Origin: Flexivirga caeni
Lineage (GTDB): Bacteria; Actinomycetota; Actinomycetes; Actinomycetales; Dermatophilaceae
DNA: 64,000 nucleotides
Direction: 5' to 3'
NCBI RefSeq assembly: GCF_003724155.1
Contig: NZ_RJJQ01000012.1
Coordinates: 124,001-188,000 of the forward strand
A program made the translations under genes and the position numbers. Under the pieces are notes generated by a model that was given only the letters and a program-made list of their open reading frames with translations, made no database searches and had not been told where the DNA came from. This document shows positions 9,107 through 17,682 of this stretch, piece by piece; position 1 is the first letter of the stretch, and each line of letters begins with the position of its first letter.

Positions 9107-9188
9107 GGCTGCTGCCCCTTGCTGTTTCGATGCGGCGCAGCGTCAGTGCTGGCCCTTCCCGTTGCGCACCTTAGCGAAGGCGGGCGGT

Positions 9189-10103
9189 TCAGACGTTGAG
9201 CAGCCAGCCGTCGCGGACTTCGAAGGTGGCCGCGCCGACGCCGATGCGGTCGCCCTCCGACAGATGCGTGCGTTCGACGCGTCGCCCGTTGACATAGGTT
9301 CCATTGCGGCTGCCCAGATCTTCCAACACCAGCCCGGCCGGGTCGGCGGTGATCCGCACGTGCTGGCGCGAGACCAGCATGTCGTCCAGCACGATCGAGT
9401 TGTCGCGGCCGCGGCCGATGGTCAGCGCCTCGGGCTCGTCCTGCTGTCCGGCGGGCGGCTCGGCGACCGCCGGCGTCGTGACCGTCGCGGCTTCGTTCAC
9501 TGGCGCGTGCTGCGCCGGCGCGTCGTAGGAGGGCCACTGCTGCTGGCTGGGTTCGGGGGCCTGCGGCTGCGGGGCCGGCGGCTGCAGGTCCATGACGGGG
9601 TTCGCCTCAGGCTCGGGCGCGGGGGCGGTATGCCGCGGTTCGTCGACAGGTGCCGACTGAGGTTCGGCGACCGGGGTGGCGGGCTGGGCCGAACGCCACT
9701 GCTCGGCGACTTCCTGGGCCGTCTGTGCGGTGCCGGCGGCGACCCACTGTTCACTCGATGGTGCCGGGTGCGCCGGCTGGGCCCACGGGTCTGGGCCGCG
9801 CCAGGGCGCCTGGGACGGCTGCGGTGGTCCGGACTGCCAATCGATCTGGGCCGGGGCGGCGGGTTGCGGACGCGCCGGTGCGGGCTGCTGCGGGGCGGCA
9901 GGTTGCTGCGGCGCAGCCGGGCCGTCATTCCACGAGCCGCCGGCCTGCGCGGGCGCGCCCCACTGCTGCTGGTTCCACTGCTGCGGCTCGCCTGCCGGCG
10001 CGGATTGCGGGGATCCTGCGTCATACCCCTGGCCCTGCTGCCCGGGGTATGCCGGCCGACCCCACTGCTGCTGGTTCTGCGAGGGGTCTTGGGGGTAGCT
10101 CAT
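9189..10103 (-). CDS. FHA domain protein with Gln/Pro/Ala-rich N-terminus
   Basis: This protein has 304 residues. The first 220 are low-complexity, rich in Gln, Pro and Ala, beginning MSYPQDPSQNQQQWG. The last 80 form one FHA domain (IGRGRDNSIVLDDMLVSRQH, LGSRNGTYVNGRRV), very like the second FHA domain of the downstream FHA-ABC protein. I chose ATG 10103 because GGAGG precedes it; a GTG eight codons upstream lacks one. It lies 82 bases upstream of the FHA-ABC gene on the same strand, suggesting an operon and perhaps competition or cooperation for the same phosphorylated partners. No membrane segment is visible. Confidence 0.9.
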   Translation of the reverse strand: MSYPQDPSQNQQQWGRPAYPGQQGQGYDAGSPQSAPAGEPQQWNQQQWGAPAQAGGSWNDGPAAPQQPAAPQQPAPARPQPAAPAQIDWQSGPPQPSQAPWRGPDPWAQPAHPAPSSEQWVAAGTAQTAQEVAEQWRSAQPATPVAEPQSAPVDEPRHTAPAPEPEANPVMDLQPPAPQPQAPEPSQQQWPSYDAPAQHAPVNEAATVTTPAVAEPPAGQQDEPEALTIGRGRDNSIVLDDMLVSRQHVRITADPAGLVLEDLGSRNGTYVNGRRVERTHLSEGDRIGVGAATFEVRDGWLLNV

Positions 10104-10162
10104 CAGGGCCTCCAACGGAATCGACACACGCCGGTCATCAGCCTAACCTGCGCCCGGCGTAT

Positions 10163-10238
10163 CCCTCGACGGTCGAAGGCTCGCGTATGGCGCGGGGCGT
10201 CATACGCGACGTAACCCTCGACGGTCGAAGGTTGCGTA
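10163..10238. repeat. Intergenic repeat pair with 52-bp period (locus C)
   Basis: CCCTCGACGGTCGAAGG occurs at 10163 and again at 10215, a step of exactly 52 bp. Each copy contains the core ACGGTCGA (10169, 10221). Between them is a smaller inverted repeat, CGCGTATG and its complement CATACGCG (10182-10207). The pair lies between the divergent FHA gene and the NADH dehydrogenase gene, so it could also overlap promoters. Confidence 0.8.
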
Positions 10239-10308
10239 CGCCGAGGCCGGTGGCGCTGACTAGCCTGGACGCAGCGCCGTCGAACCCGTCGACCGGAAGA
10301 AGGTCCCG

Positions 10309-11781
10309 ATGAGCCAGCCCATCACGACCAGCACGCCGCCCGCAGTCGCGCAGCCACCCGCCCGTGATCACGGGCAGACCGGACGACCACGGGTGGTCAT
10401 CATCGGGTCCGGCTTCGGCGGTCTCTTCGCCGCGCGCACGTTCGACGGAGCGGACGTCGACGTGACGCTGATTTCGTCGACCGCCTATCACCTGTTCCAG
10501 CCGCTGCTCTACCAGGTTGCTACCGGCATCCTGTCCGAAGGGCTGATCGCGCCGGCCACCCGCGAAGTGCTGGCCAAGCAGCAGAACGTCGAAGTCGCGT
10601 TCGGCACGGTCACCGAGATCGACCTGACGGCGCGGACCGTCACCTCGACGACGCTCGGCGTCGAGACGACCTACGGCTACGACTCGCTGATCGTCGCGGC
10701 CGGGGCGGGACAGTCCTACTTCGGGCACGACGAATTCGGTGAGTTCGCGCCCGGCATGAAGAGCATCGACGACGCACTGGAGTTGCGCGCCCGCATCTTC
10801 GGCGCTTTCGAACTTGCCGAGTTGGCAGCCGCTTCCGGCCGCAGCAAGGACGTGCCCGCGCTGATGACCTTCGTCGTGGTGGGCGCCGGACCGACCGGTG
10901 TCGAGATGGCCGGCCAGATCGCGGAACTGTCCGCCCGCACCTTGCCGCGCGACTTCCGCCACATCGCGTCCGAGGACGCCCGCATCATCCTGCTCGACGG
11001 CGCCGACCAGGTGCTGGCCAGCTTCGGCTCGCACCTGGGCACGAAGGCGCAGCAGCGGCTGCAGAAGATGGGCGTCGACGTGCGCCTCGGAGCGATGGTC
11101 GTCGGCGTCGACGCTCAGGGCGTCGAATACCGCCGCTCCGACGGCACGACCGAGCGCGTGCCGGCGCTCACGAAGGTGTGGGCCGCCGGGGTCCAGGCGA
11201 GCAGTCTCGGCGCGACGCTGAGCGAGCAGACCGGGGCCGAGCTCGACCGCTCCGGCCGGATCAAGGTCAACCCCGACCTGACCCTGCCCGGCCATCCCGA
11301 GGTGTATGTCGTCGGCGACATGATCTCGTTGGACAACCTCCCGGGGGTGGCGCAGGTCGCCATACAGGGCGGGAAGTATGCCGCCGAACAGATCATGCGG
11401 CAGCTGAAGGGAGAGCCGGCCGGGCCGAGGTTCCGTTACGTCGACAAGGGCTCGATGGCCACCATCTCACGGTTCAGCGCCGTGGCCAGTGTCGGGAAGC
11501 TGCGCGTGTCCGGCTTCCCGGCCTGGGTCATGTGGCTGGCCGTACACCTTTGGTACATCATCGGATTCAAGAGTCAGGTCACCACGTTCTTCCACTGGGC
11601 GGTGTCCTTCCTCGGGAGTTCGCGGGGCGAACGTACGGCGACACAGCAGCAGATCTTCGCGCGCGGCGCGCTGGAGAGACTCGGCTCGTCGTACCCGCCC
11701 AGGGTCTTACTGGGCACCGGACGCTCCGAGGTGCCGGACCACGGGGGAGACGCTGCGCCGGCGGCGGACGACAGGTCGTGA
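10309..11781 (+). CDS. ndh: Type II NADH dehydrogenase (NDH-2)
   Basis: A 490-residue FAD-dependent NADH:quinone oxidoreductase at the inner membrane face that feeds electrons into menaquinone without pumping protons. It has the FAD-binding Rossmann motif VVIIGSGFGGLFAA near residue 26, the second dinucleotide motif VVVGAGPTGVEMAGQIAELS near residue 190, and the FAD-contacting VVGDM segment. A C-terminal hydrophobic/amphipathic region (AWVMWLAVHLWYIIGF) fits membrane attachment. GGAAGAAGG precedes the ATG. Length is normal. It is likely monocistronic, with 49 bases before the peptidase gene. Confidence 0.92.
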   Translation: MSQPITTSTPPAVAQPPARDHGQTGRPRVVIIGSGFGGLFAARTFDGADVDVTLISSTAYHLFQPLLYQVATGILSEGLIAPATREVLAKQQNVEVAFGTVTEIDLTARTVTSTTLGVETTYGYDSLIVAAGAGQSYFGHDEFGEFAPGMKSIDDALELRARIFGAFELAELAAASGRSKDVPALMTFVVVGAGPTGVEMAGQIAELSARTLPRDFRHIASEDARIILLDGADQVLASFGSHLGTKAQQRLQKMGVDVRLGAMVVGVDAQGVEYRRSDGTTERVPALTKVWAAGVQASSLGATLSEQTGAELDRSGRIKVNPDLTLPGHPEVYVVGDMISLDNLPGVAQVAIQGGKYAAEQIMRQLKGEPAGPRFRYVDKGSMATISRFSAVASVGKLRVSGFPAWVMWLAVHLWYIIGFKSQVTTFFHWAVSFLGSSRGERTATQQQIFARGALERLGSSYPPRVLLGTGRSEVPDHGGDAAPAADDRS

Positions 11782-11830
11782 GGGAATCCCGCGCAGCGGC
11801 TGCGCCACTCGCGTCGTAGGGTGAGCGGCC

Positions 11831-13105
11831 ATGCGGCCCCACTACCCGATCGCGACCCGTCGCCTCGACAACGGACTGCGCGTCGTCGTCTCCGCCGACC
11901 ACGCGGTGCCGACCGTCGCAGTCAATCTCTGGGTGGGCGTCGGCTCCCGCCACGAGCAGCCCGGGCGCACCGGACTGGCCCATCTCTTCGAGCACCTGAT
12001 GTTCCAGGGGTCGGAGCACGTCGCGGAGGGTGAGCACTTCGCGGCGCTGCTCGCCCAGGGCGCACAGCTGAACGCGACCACCTGGGTCGATCGCACCAAC
12101 TACTTCGAGGTGGTGCCGACGGGGGCGCTCGAGCTGGCGCTCTGGCTGGAAGCGGACCGGCACGGCCGGCTGCTGCCCGCTCTCACCCAGGACAACCTCG
12201 ACAACCAGCGCGACGTGGTGAAAGAGGAGAAGCGGCAGCGCTACGACAACGTGCCCTACGGCACGGCATATGCCGAGCTCACCGCGCTCGTCTTCCCGGA
12301 CGGCCACCCCTACCACCACACGACGATCGGCTCGATGGACGATCTGGACGCCGCGTCGCTGTCCGATGTGCGCGAGTTCTACAGCCGTCATTACCGGCCC
12401 GACAACACCGTGCTGACGCTTGTCGGCGACATCGACGGTGAGGCCGGATTCGGCCTTGCCGCAAAATATTTCGGCGAACTGACCAATCCGGATGAGCCGC
12501 TGCGCGCCGAGCTTCCGCCGCCGCTGCCACCCCTGACGGAGCCCGGCCGGTTCGAGCGGGCGGACGCGGTGCCCGCGAACCGGCTCTATCTGGGTTTCCG
12601 GCTGCCCGCAGGGGGCACGCCGGACTTCGTGCGCGCCGATCTGAGCTTCGACGTGCTGGCCGGGCTCGCCACTTCGCGTCTCTACCGGCGGCTGGTGCGG
12701 CGCGATCAGCTGGTGACGCATGTCTCGCGCAACGCCGGAGGCCGGGTGGCAGGCACGTCGATGGGGGCGTTCATCGCGGACGTTGCCGATGGCGTGGCGG
12801 TCGAGCGCGTCGAGGAGGCGATCGGCGAGGAGCTGCGCCGCCTCGCCACGGAGCCGCCGACATCGAGCGAAATGGGAGCAGTCACAGCGGATGTCGAGCG
12901 CTGGTGGCTGCAGAGCCTGGCCCAGCCGGGGGAGCGCGCCGACGAGATCAGTGGCAGCACCTTGCTGTATGACGACCCCGAACACCTCAACACCTATCTC
13001 GACGAGGTCGCGGCGGTGACGGCCGACGACATTGCGGACGCTGCGGCCGCGCATCTCGACCCGCAGTCGGCGGCCGTCGTGGTCTACCGCAAGGAGGCAC
13101 AGTGA
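11831..13105 (+). CDS. M16 family zinc metallopeptidase, catalytic subunit
   Basis: This 424-residue protein carries the inverted zinc motif HXXEH as HLFEH near residue 55, with the downstream glutamate region (NLDNQRDVVKEEKRQR) expected to supply the third metal ligand. The fold is a two-domain M16B subunit. Bacterial M16B peptidases commonly work as a heterodimer of an active and an inactive chain, and the next gene supplies the inactive one. No signal peptide is seen, so cytoplasmic action on small proteins or peptides is expected. The stop overlaps the start of the next gene. Confidence 0.93.
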   Translation: MRPHYPIATRRLDNGLRVVVSADHAVPTVAVNLWVGVGSRHEQPGRTGLAHLFEHLMFQGSEHVAEGEHFAALLAQGAQLNATTWVDRTNYFEVVPTGALELALWLEADRHGRLLPALTQDNLDNQRDVVKEEKRQRYDNVPYGTAYAELTALVFPDGHPYHHTTIGSMDDLDAASLSDVREFYSRHYRPDNTVLTLVGDIDGEAGFGLAAKYFGELTNPDEPLRAELPPPLPPLTEPGRFERADAVPANRLYLGFRLPAGGTPDFVRADLSFDVLAGLATSRLYRRLVRRDQLVTHVSRNAGGRVAGTSMGAFIADVADGVAVERVEEAIGEELRRLATEPPTSSEMGAVTADVERWWLQSLAQPGERADEISGSTLLYDDPEHLNTYLDEVAAVTADDIADAAAAHLDPQSAAVVVYRKEAQ

Positions 13106-14451
13106 TGGTGCAGCAACGTCCGCAGGTGACTCCGGCAGCGCCATGGTCGTTCCCGGTGCCGCGCGAGCACCGCCTCGGCAACGGCATCCGCGTGCTCCTC
13201 TACAACCTGCCCGGACAGCACATCACCTCCACGCGCCTGCTCGTGCCGGCACCGCTCGCGGTCGAACCCCGCGAGATCGAGGGAGTCGCCACGATGGTCG
13301 CGCGCACGATGGACGAGGGCACGGGCAGCCACACGGCCGACGAGATGGCCGAGCTCTTCGAGCTGAGCGGCATCGCGTATGGCGCAGGGTATGGCGCGCG
13401 CGGCCTCACTCTCGAAACCGAAGCAACGGCAAGCAAATCCGCTCAAGGATGGGCGCTGATGACCGAGTGTCTCCAGGAGCCGGCCTTCCCGGAGGCGGAG
13501 GTGTTGCGGCACGTCCGGCAGCGGCTCGCCGAGATCGAGCACGAGTCGGCGTCGCCGGACACGCGCGCCTCGCTGGAGTGGGCCGCGACTTTCTACGACG
13601 ACCGGTCCCGCGCTGCTCGCGCGGCTGCCGGCACCGCCGAGACGGTCGCCCGGATCACGCCGGAGGACTGCGCCGCGTTCCACTCCCGGTGGGTGCGACC
13701 GGAGGGCGCCACAGTCGTCGTCGCAGGCGAGCTCGACGAGGCGCAGGCGCTGCGCGACCTGGAGTCGACACTCGGCTCCTGGTCCGTGGAAGGTGTTGCG
13801 CCGCAGGATGATTCGCCTGTTGCGATCGTCGCCGACGAGCCCACGCGCGTGCGTTTCGTGCACCGGCCGGGCGCGGTGCAGACCGAGCTGCAGCTCGGCT
13901 TCTTCGGGCCGGACCGCCGGGTGGAGGGGGGCTGGGCGCCATACCCCGCAGTCGGTTTCGCGGTTGGCGGCTCGCCGAACGCCCGGCTCGACGCGGTGCT
14001 GCGCGAGGAGAAGGGTTATACATACGGCATCCGGGCCGGCTACCGGCCGCGTGACGTCGGTGGCATCTTCGTCGTGTCGGGGTCGGTGCGCGGCGACGTC
14101 ACGGTCGAGGCGACCCGGCTCACGGTGGAGATCCTCGACGCGGTGCGTGACGGTTTCACGGCCGAGGAGACGCAGGCTGCGACCGACTACATCGGCAAGA
14201 CCGCGCCGGCCCGCTATGCGACGGCGGACTCGGTCGCCGACGAGGCATCGCTGCTTGAGTCCGTAGACCTGGGAACGGATTTCGTTTCGTCATACCTTGA
14301 GCAACTGGCGACGCTCACCCCGCACGACCTGGACGCAGCCTGGGCACGGTGGGCCGGCGAGCCGCGCGCCATCGTGCTCGTGGGCGACGCCGAGGCGCAC
14401 GCGGACGGGATCCGCGCGCTGGGCATCGGCGACGTCGAGGTGGTGGAGTAG
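13102..14451 (+). CDS. M16 family protein, non-catalytic partner subunit
   Basis: This 449-residue M16-like chain aligns in layout with the preceding gene but lacks HXXEH at the corresponding place (TMDEGTGSHTADEMAELFEL), so it should not bind zinc. The C-terminal half keeps the M16 substrate-binding pattern (REEKGYTYGIRAGYRPRDVG, with the R/Y pair typical of inactive subunits). AAGGAGG precedes GTGATG; either GTG 13102 or ATG 13105 could be used. Overlap with the upstream stop indicates coupled synthesis in roughly equal amounts, as expected for an obligate heterodimer. Confidence 0.9.
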   Translation: MMVQQRPQVTPAAPWSFPVPREHRLGNGIRVLLYNLPGQHITSTRLLVPAPLAVEPREIEGVATMVARTMDEGTGSHTADEMAELFELSGIAYGAGYGARGLTLETEATASKSAQGWALMTECLQEPAFPEAEVLRHVRQRLAEIEHESASPDTRASLEWAATFYDDRSRAARAAAGTAETVARITPEDCAAFHSRWVRPEGATVVVAGELDEAQALRDLESTLGSWSVEGVAPQDDSPVAIVADEPTRVRFVHRPGAVQTELQLGFFGPDRRVEGGWAPYPAVGFAVGGSPNARLDAVLREEKGYTYGIRAGYRPRDVGGIFVVSGSVRGDVTVEATRLTVEILDAVRDGFTAEETQAATDYIGKTAPARYATADSVADEASLLESVDLGTDFVSSYLEQLATLTPHDLDAAWARWAGEPRAIVLVGDAEAHADGIRALGIGDVEVVE

Positions 14452-14467
14452 TCGAGGTGGTGGGGTA
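14434..14467 (+). repeat. 17-bp tandem duplication at the 3' end of the M16 gene
   Basis: The last codons of the preceding gene, GTCGAGGTGGTGGAGTA, are followed directly by GTCGAGGTGGTGGGGTA, one mismatch in 17. The second copy falls after the stop codon and so repeats the sequence around the stop. It looks like a recent slippage event with no clear function. Confidence 0.8.
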
Positions 14468-14518
14468 GCCGCCGCGCTCCGGCGGCGCCCGGCCCATCCC
14501 CGCGGGCCCATCCCCGCG

Positions 14519-14584
14519 AATGACGGCTTCCTCGCCGAGCGACGGTGAGATTGCGCCGTCGCTCGGCGGACTCGCCGTCACTCG
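14519..14584. repeat. Rigid four-part palindromic element, copy 2
   Basis: GACGG at 14522 and 14541, CCGTC at 14556 and 14575: the same 14-10-14 spacing as the copies near 5.5, 20.5 and 36.4 kb. It lies between two convergent genes and overlaps the last codons of the CLC gene. Its position fits a bidirectional terminator or a dispersed repeat tolerated at a 3' end. Confidence 0.87.
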
Positions 14585-16422
14585 GCGGGTGAGTGGGGCT
14601 CCCGCACCCGGGCCCGCACCCGCAAGTGCAGCACCCGCTCCAGCGCGCGTTCTTCGCGCACGTCCCGGACCCGGCCTTCGAGCAGCATGGTGAGCGACAC
14701 CAGTCCGATCAGCCGGGATGAATCCGCGCGGTCGACGACGGGCATCCTGTCGATGGCGTGGGTGGCCATGGCGTTCGCGGTCTCGCGCAACGTCTGATCG
14801 GCATGGGTGACGACGGGTGTGGTGATGCACAACTCCCGCACCAGCCGGTCGCCCTCTCTCTCGTGGACGGTGGTCTCCAGCCGGGTGCGGGTGATGACGC
14901 CGACCAGCCGGTCGGTGTCCTCGACGACCGGGTAGAGCATCTGCCGGCGCGACTCGACCCGGTCCGGCTCGGTTCCGGAGATGAGCTCCAGAGCGCGGGA
15001 CACCGGTAGGTCGCTCCGGTAGGTGAGGATGTCACGCGACATCACCTCGCCGACGAAGTAGATCTCCAGCGGGTCGACGTCATACTCGCGCGTCAGGTGA
15101 TAACCGCGCCGGGCGATCTTCTCGGTGAGCACCGAGCGCTTCAGTAGGAGGGCGGAGATCGCGAATGCGGTCGACGCACCGATCAGCATCGGCAGGACCG
15201 CGTCGAACCGGCCGGTCAGCTCCAGCGCGAAGATGACTCCGGTGAACGGCGAGCGCATGACGCCACCGAGCACGCCGGCCAGCGCGACCAGCGCCCAGAA
15301 GCCGGGGCCGACACTGGGGAAGATGTGCGCCTCCAGGGCGCCGAGTGCGCCACCGATCATGAACATCGGCGCGAGGATCCCGCCGGAGGTCCCGGACCCG
15401 AGGGACAGCGACCAGATCAGCGTCTTGACGATCAGGATGCCGACGACCAGGCCGAGCGAAATGGTGCCGTCCAGCTCGGCGCCGATGATGTTGTAGCCGA
15501 CACCCAGCGCTTGCGGCACGACCAGGCCGCCGATGCCGATGATGATGCCGCCGATCGCCGGCCACCACATCCAGTGCACCGGCAGCCGCCGGAAGCCGTC
15601 CTCGGCGGCATAGACCAGCATGGTGGCGACGATGGCGAGGAGCGCGGCGACGACGCCGGTCACGACGCACAGCAGGTCGGCCGCCGGTGTCACGTGCAGG
15701 GCGCCGTGCACCGGGAAGAGCACGCCGTCGCCGAGCATCGGGTGGCGTATGACGGTGGCGACGCACACCGCGGTGGCCACCGGCACATAGCTGCGCGGTC
15801 GCCATTCGAAGAGCAGCAGCTCGACAGCCAGCATCACCGCTGCGAACGGAGTGTTGAAGGTCGCGGCCATTCCGGCCGCGGAGCCGGCGACCAGCAAGGT
15901 CTTGCGTTCGTCCGCGGTCAGGCGCAGGAACTGCGCGAAGAGCGATCCGATCGCGCCGCCGGTCATGATGATCGGGCCTTCGGCACCGAACGGCCCGCCG
16001 GTGCCGATCGCGATCGCCGACGACACCGGCTTCAGCACGGCGACGCGCGGCTGCACCTTGCCCCCGCCGAGCAGGATCGCCTCGATCGCCTCGGGCATGC
16101 CGTGCCCGCGGATCTTCTCGGAGCCGTAACGCGCCATGACACCGATGACGAGGCCGCCGAGAACCGGCGCGAGCAGCACGACATACCACGGGGCGTGCCC
16201 GCCGTCCGGTGCGACAAGTCTGGTGTCGAAGCGCTGGTAGAAGACAGCGTTGGTGATGATCCCGATGAGCCGCAGCAACGCCCAGGCGACGAGGGCAGCG
16301 ACTGCACCGACCGGGACCGCGAGCGCGGCGATGAGCAGCAGGCGCGGTGTCGCGCGGAAGTCCCCGAGGTGGTGGACGTCGCGCGGTAGTTCGTGTGGCG
16401 CGACCAGTTTGGTTGTAGGCAC
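14578..16422 (-). CDS. CLC-type chloride channel/transporter with C-terminal CBS pair
   Basis: This 614-residue membrane protein has a CLC core (about residues 25-440) and two CBS domains (about 455-595, starting VMSRDILTYRSDLPVS). Key CLC motifs are modified. The glutamate-gate motif reads GAEGP rather than GREGP but keeps Glu, and the first selectivity loop reads GHGMPE rather than GSGIPE. GTSGGILAP matches the third. The start is taken as GTG 16422; no clear ribosome site is seen, and the conserved sequence begins just after it. It is divergent from a MarR regulator with an operator between them, so regulation by that protein is likely. Confidence 0.88.
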   Translation of the reverse strand: MPTTKLVAPHELPRDVHHLGDFRATPRLLLIAALAVPVGAVAALVAWALLRLIGIITNAVFYQRFDTRLVAPDGGHAPWYVVLLAPVLGGLVIGVMARYGSEKIRGHGMPEAIEAILLGGGKVQPRVAVLKPVSSAIAIGTGGPFGAEGPIIMTGGAIGSLFAQFLRLTADERKTLLVAGSAAGMAATFNTPFAAVMLAVELLLFEWRPRSYVPVATAVCVATVIRHPMLGDGVLFPVHGALHVTPAADLLCVVTGVVAALLAIVATMLVYAAEDGFRRLPVHWMWWPAIGGIIIGIGGLVVPQALGVGYNIIGAELDGTISLGLVVGILIVKTLIWSLSLGSGTSGGILAPMFMIGGALGALEAHIFPSVGPGFWALVALAGVLGGVMRSPFTGVIFALELTGRFDAVLPMLIGASTAFAISALLLKRSVLTEKIARRGYHLTREYDVDPLEIYFVGEVMSRDILTYRSDLPVSRALELISGTEPDRVESRRQMLYPVVEDTDRLVGVITRTRLETTVHEREGDRLVRELCITTPVVTHADQTLRETANAMATHAIDRMPVVDRADSSRLIGLVSLTMLLEGRVRDVREERALERVLHLRVRARVREPHSPAE

Positions 16423-16453
16423 AGGAGATTCACCCGTTGTAGCTCGCGAATAT

Positions 16454-16482
16454 GTCGTAATACGACTAAATCGTAGTACGAC
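16454..16482. promoter_or_regulatory. Probable MarR operator between the CLC and marR genes
   Basis: Two adjacent dyads, GTCGTAATACGAC (16454-16466) and TCGTAGTACGAC (16471-16482), lie in the 102-base gap between divergent genes. Two closely spaced palindromes of this size and placement are typical of a MarR dimer operator covering both promoters. Autoregulation plus control of the CLC gene is the inference. Confidence 0.75.
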
Positions 16483-16524
16483 ACAATATAGGATGGGAGC
16501 AGTGCAACAGGAGGGACTCTCGCC

Positions 16525-16941
16525 GTGGCGGGTCATCAGCGTGTCACCGACGCGGATTACGCGCGCCTGCTGCGCCTGCGCACGCGGCTGCGCCAGTTCG
16601 AGCGCTGGAGCGCGGAGCAGGCGGCGGCCCGTGGACTGACCGCCAGCCAGCACCAGCTGCTGCTCGCCATACGAGGGCACGGCGGCGCCGAGGGACCGAC
16701 CATCGGCGAGGTCGCCGAATACTTGCTGGTGCGGCACAACACCGCTGTGGAACTCGTCAATCGCACGCAGGAACTCGGGCTGGTCGAGCGGATCCGGGAC
16801 GGCGCGGATCAGCGGGTGGTCCGGCTCGCGCTGACCAGTGAGGGGCGCAAGCGGCTCAACGAGCTGTCCGCCGAGCACCTGGAGGAACTCGCCCGGCTGG
16901 CGACGGTGGTGGAGGAGTTGTTCGACGCGTTGCGCACCTAG
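16525..16941 (+). CDS. MarR family transcriptional regulator
   Basis: This 138-residue winged-helix regulator has recognition region IGEVAEYLLVRHNTAVELVN (residues about 61-80) followed by the wing LVERIRDGADQRVVRLALT, with the conserved D-x-R pattern of MarR proteins. The start is GTG 16525, with CAGGAGGG about 9 bases upstream. The gene is divergent from the CLC gene and shares an operator-like double palindrome with it. The ligand cannot be predicted. The next gene downstream has its own promoter. Confidence 0.92.
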   Translation: MAGHQRVTDADYARLLRLRTRLRQFERWSAEQAAARGLTASQHQLLLAIRGHGGAEGPTIGEVAEYLLVRHNTAVELVNRTQELGLVERIRDGADQRVVRLALTSEGRKRLNELSAEHLEELARLATVVEELFDALRT

Positions 16942-16948
16942 GGTATTC

Positions 16949-16988
16949 GCAAAGAGGTATTTGCAAATAGATCTTTGCAGTGTACTTT
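16949..16988 (+). promoter_or_regulatory. Promoter with overlapping operator for the ArsR-type regulator
   Basis: GCAAAGA (16949-16955) is mirrored by TCTTTGC (16972-16978), with a perfect 12-base palindrome TATTTGCAAATA (16958-16969) inside. A -35-like TTTGCA (16960-16965) sits within the palindrome. A -10-like TACTTT (16983-16988) follows at a 17-base spacing and lies six bases before the ATG. A repressor bound here would block the promoter. The transcript is probably leaderless. Confidence 0.72.
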
Positions 16989-16994
16989 TGTCGT

Positions 16995-17618
16995 ATGGCG
17001 AAAGAACAGCGGCGTGCCGTCGGCCGGGTCCGCCCGGACCTGGATCAGCTCAAGGCGCTGAGCCACCAGGTGCGCCTGACCATGCTGGGCAAGCTGCGCA
17101 CGGAGGGGCCGGCGACGGCCTCGTCACTGGCTGCGCAGCTAGGCCTCAACTCCGGTGCGACCAGTTATCACCTGCGTCAGCTCGCGGACTGCGGTCTCAT
17201 CGTTGAAGATTCGGAGCGTGGCAACAAGCGCGACAGGTGGTGGAAAGCGGCACACGAGTCGACCCTCACCGATCCGGCCGAGATCGACGGCGCTGAGGAA
17301 CGTGCCGTGCTGGGTGCCTATCACGCGGTTGTCGCCCACCAGGCCGCCCTGCAGATCGAGCAAGCAGCCGCGGAGGTGCCCGAACTACCGCGCGAATGGG
17401 CGGATCTCGTGGGTGCGAGCGACTACAACGTCTATCTGACGCCGGAGCAGGTCACGCGGGTGAAGGATGCCGTCTACGCGGTGCTCGCCGAGATCGCCGA
17501 AACCGCACGCGATCCGGAGAGTGCCCCGGCCGGTGCGGCACCGGTCGTATTCCAGTTCCACACCTTCCCGCGGCCGGGCGCGCTTACCCACTTACACGAT
17601 GGGGACGCCGAATCATGA
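16995..17618 (+). CDS. ArsR-type winged-helix transcriptional regulator
   Basis: This 207-residue protein has an N-terminal ArsR-like HTH (LKALSHQVRLTMLGKLRTEG, then TASSLAAQLGLNSGATSYHL as the recognition helix region, residues about 40-60) and an Ala/Glu-rich C-terminal part of the kind found in regulators paired with MFS exporters. No metal-binding Cys cluster is seen, so sensing is unlikely to be of heavy metals. ATG 16995 directly follows a -10 box, without a ribosome site. It is followed 64 bases later by an MFS gene, which it most likely controls along with itself. Confidence 0.9.
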   Translation: MAKEQRRAVGRVRPDLDQLKALSHQVRLTMLGKLRTEGPATASSLAAQLGLNSGATSYHLRQLADCGLIVEDSERGNKRDRWWKAAHESTLTDPAEIDGAEERAVLGAYHAVVAHQAALQIEQAAAEVPELPREWADLVGASDYNVYLTPEQVTRVKDAVYAVLAEIAETARDPESAPAGAAPVVFQFHTFPRPGALTHLHDGDAES

Positions 17619-17682
17619 GCGAGCGCAGCGACCGACTAAAGGGCACAGGGTGAATGGCGACCCCGACGAAGGAGGGATTGCC

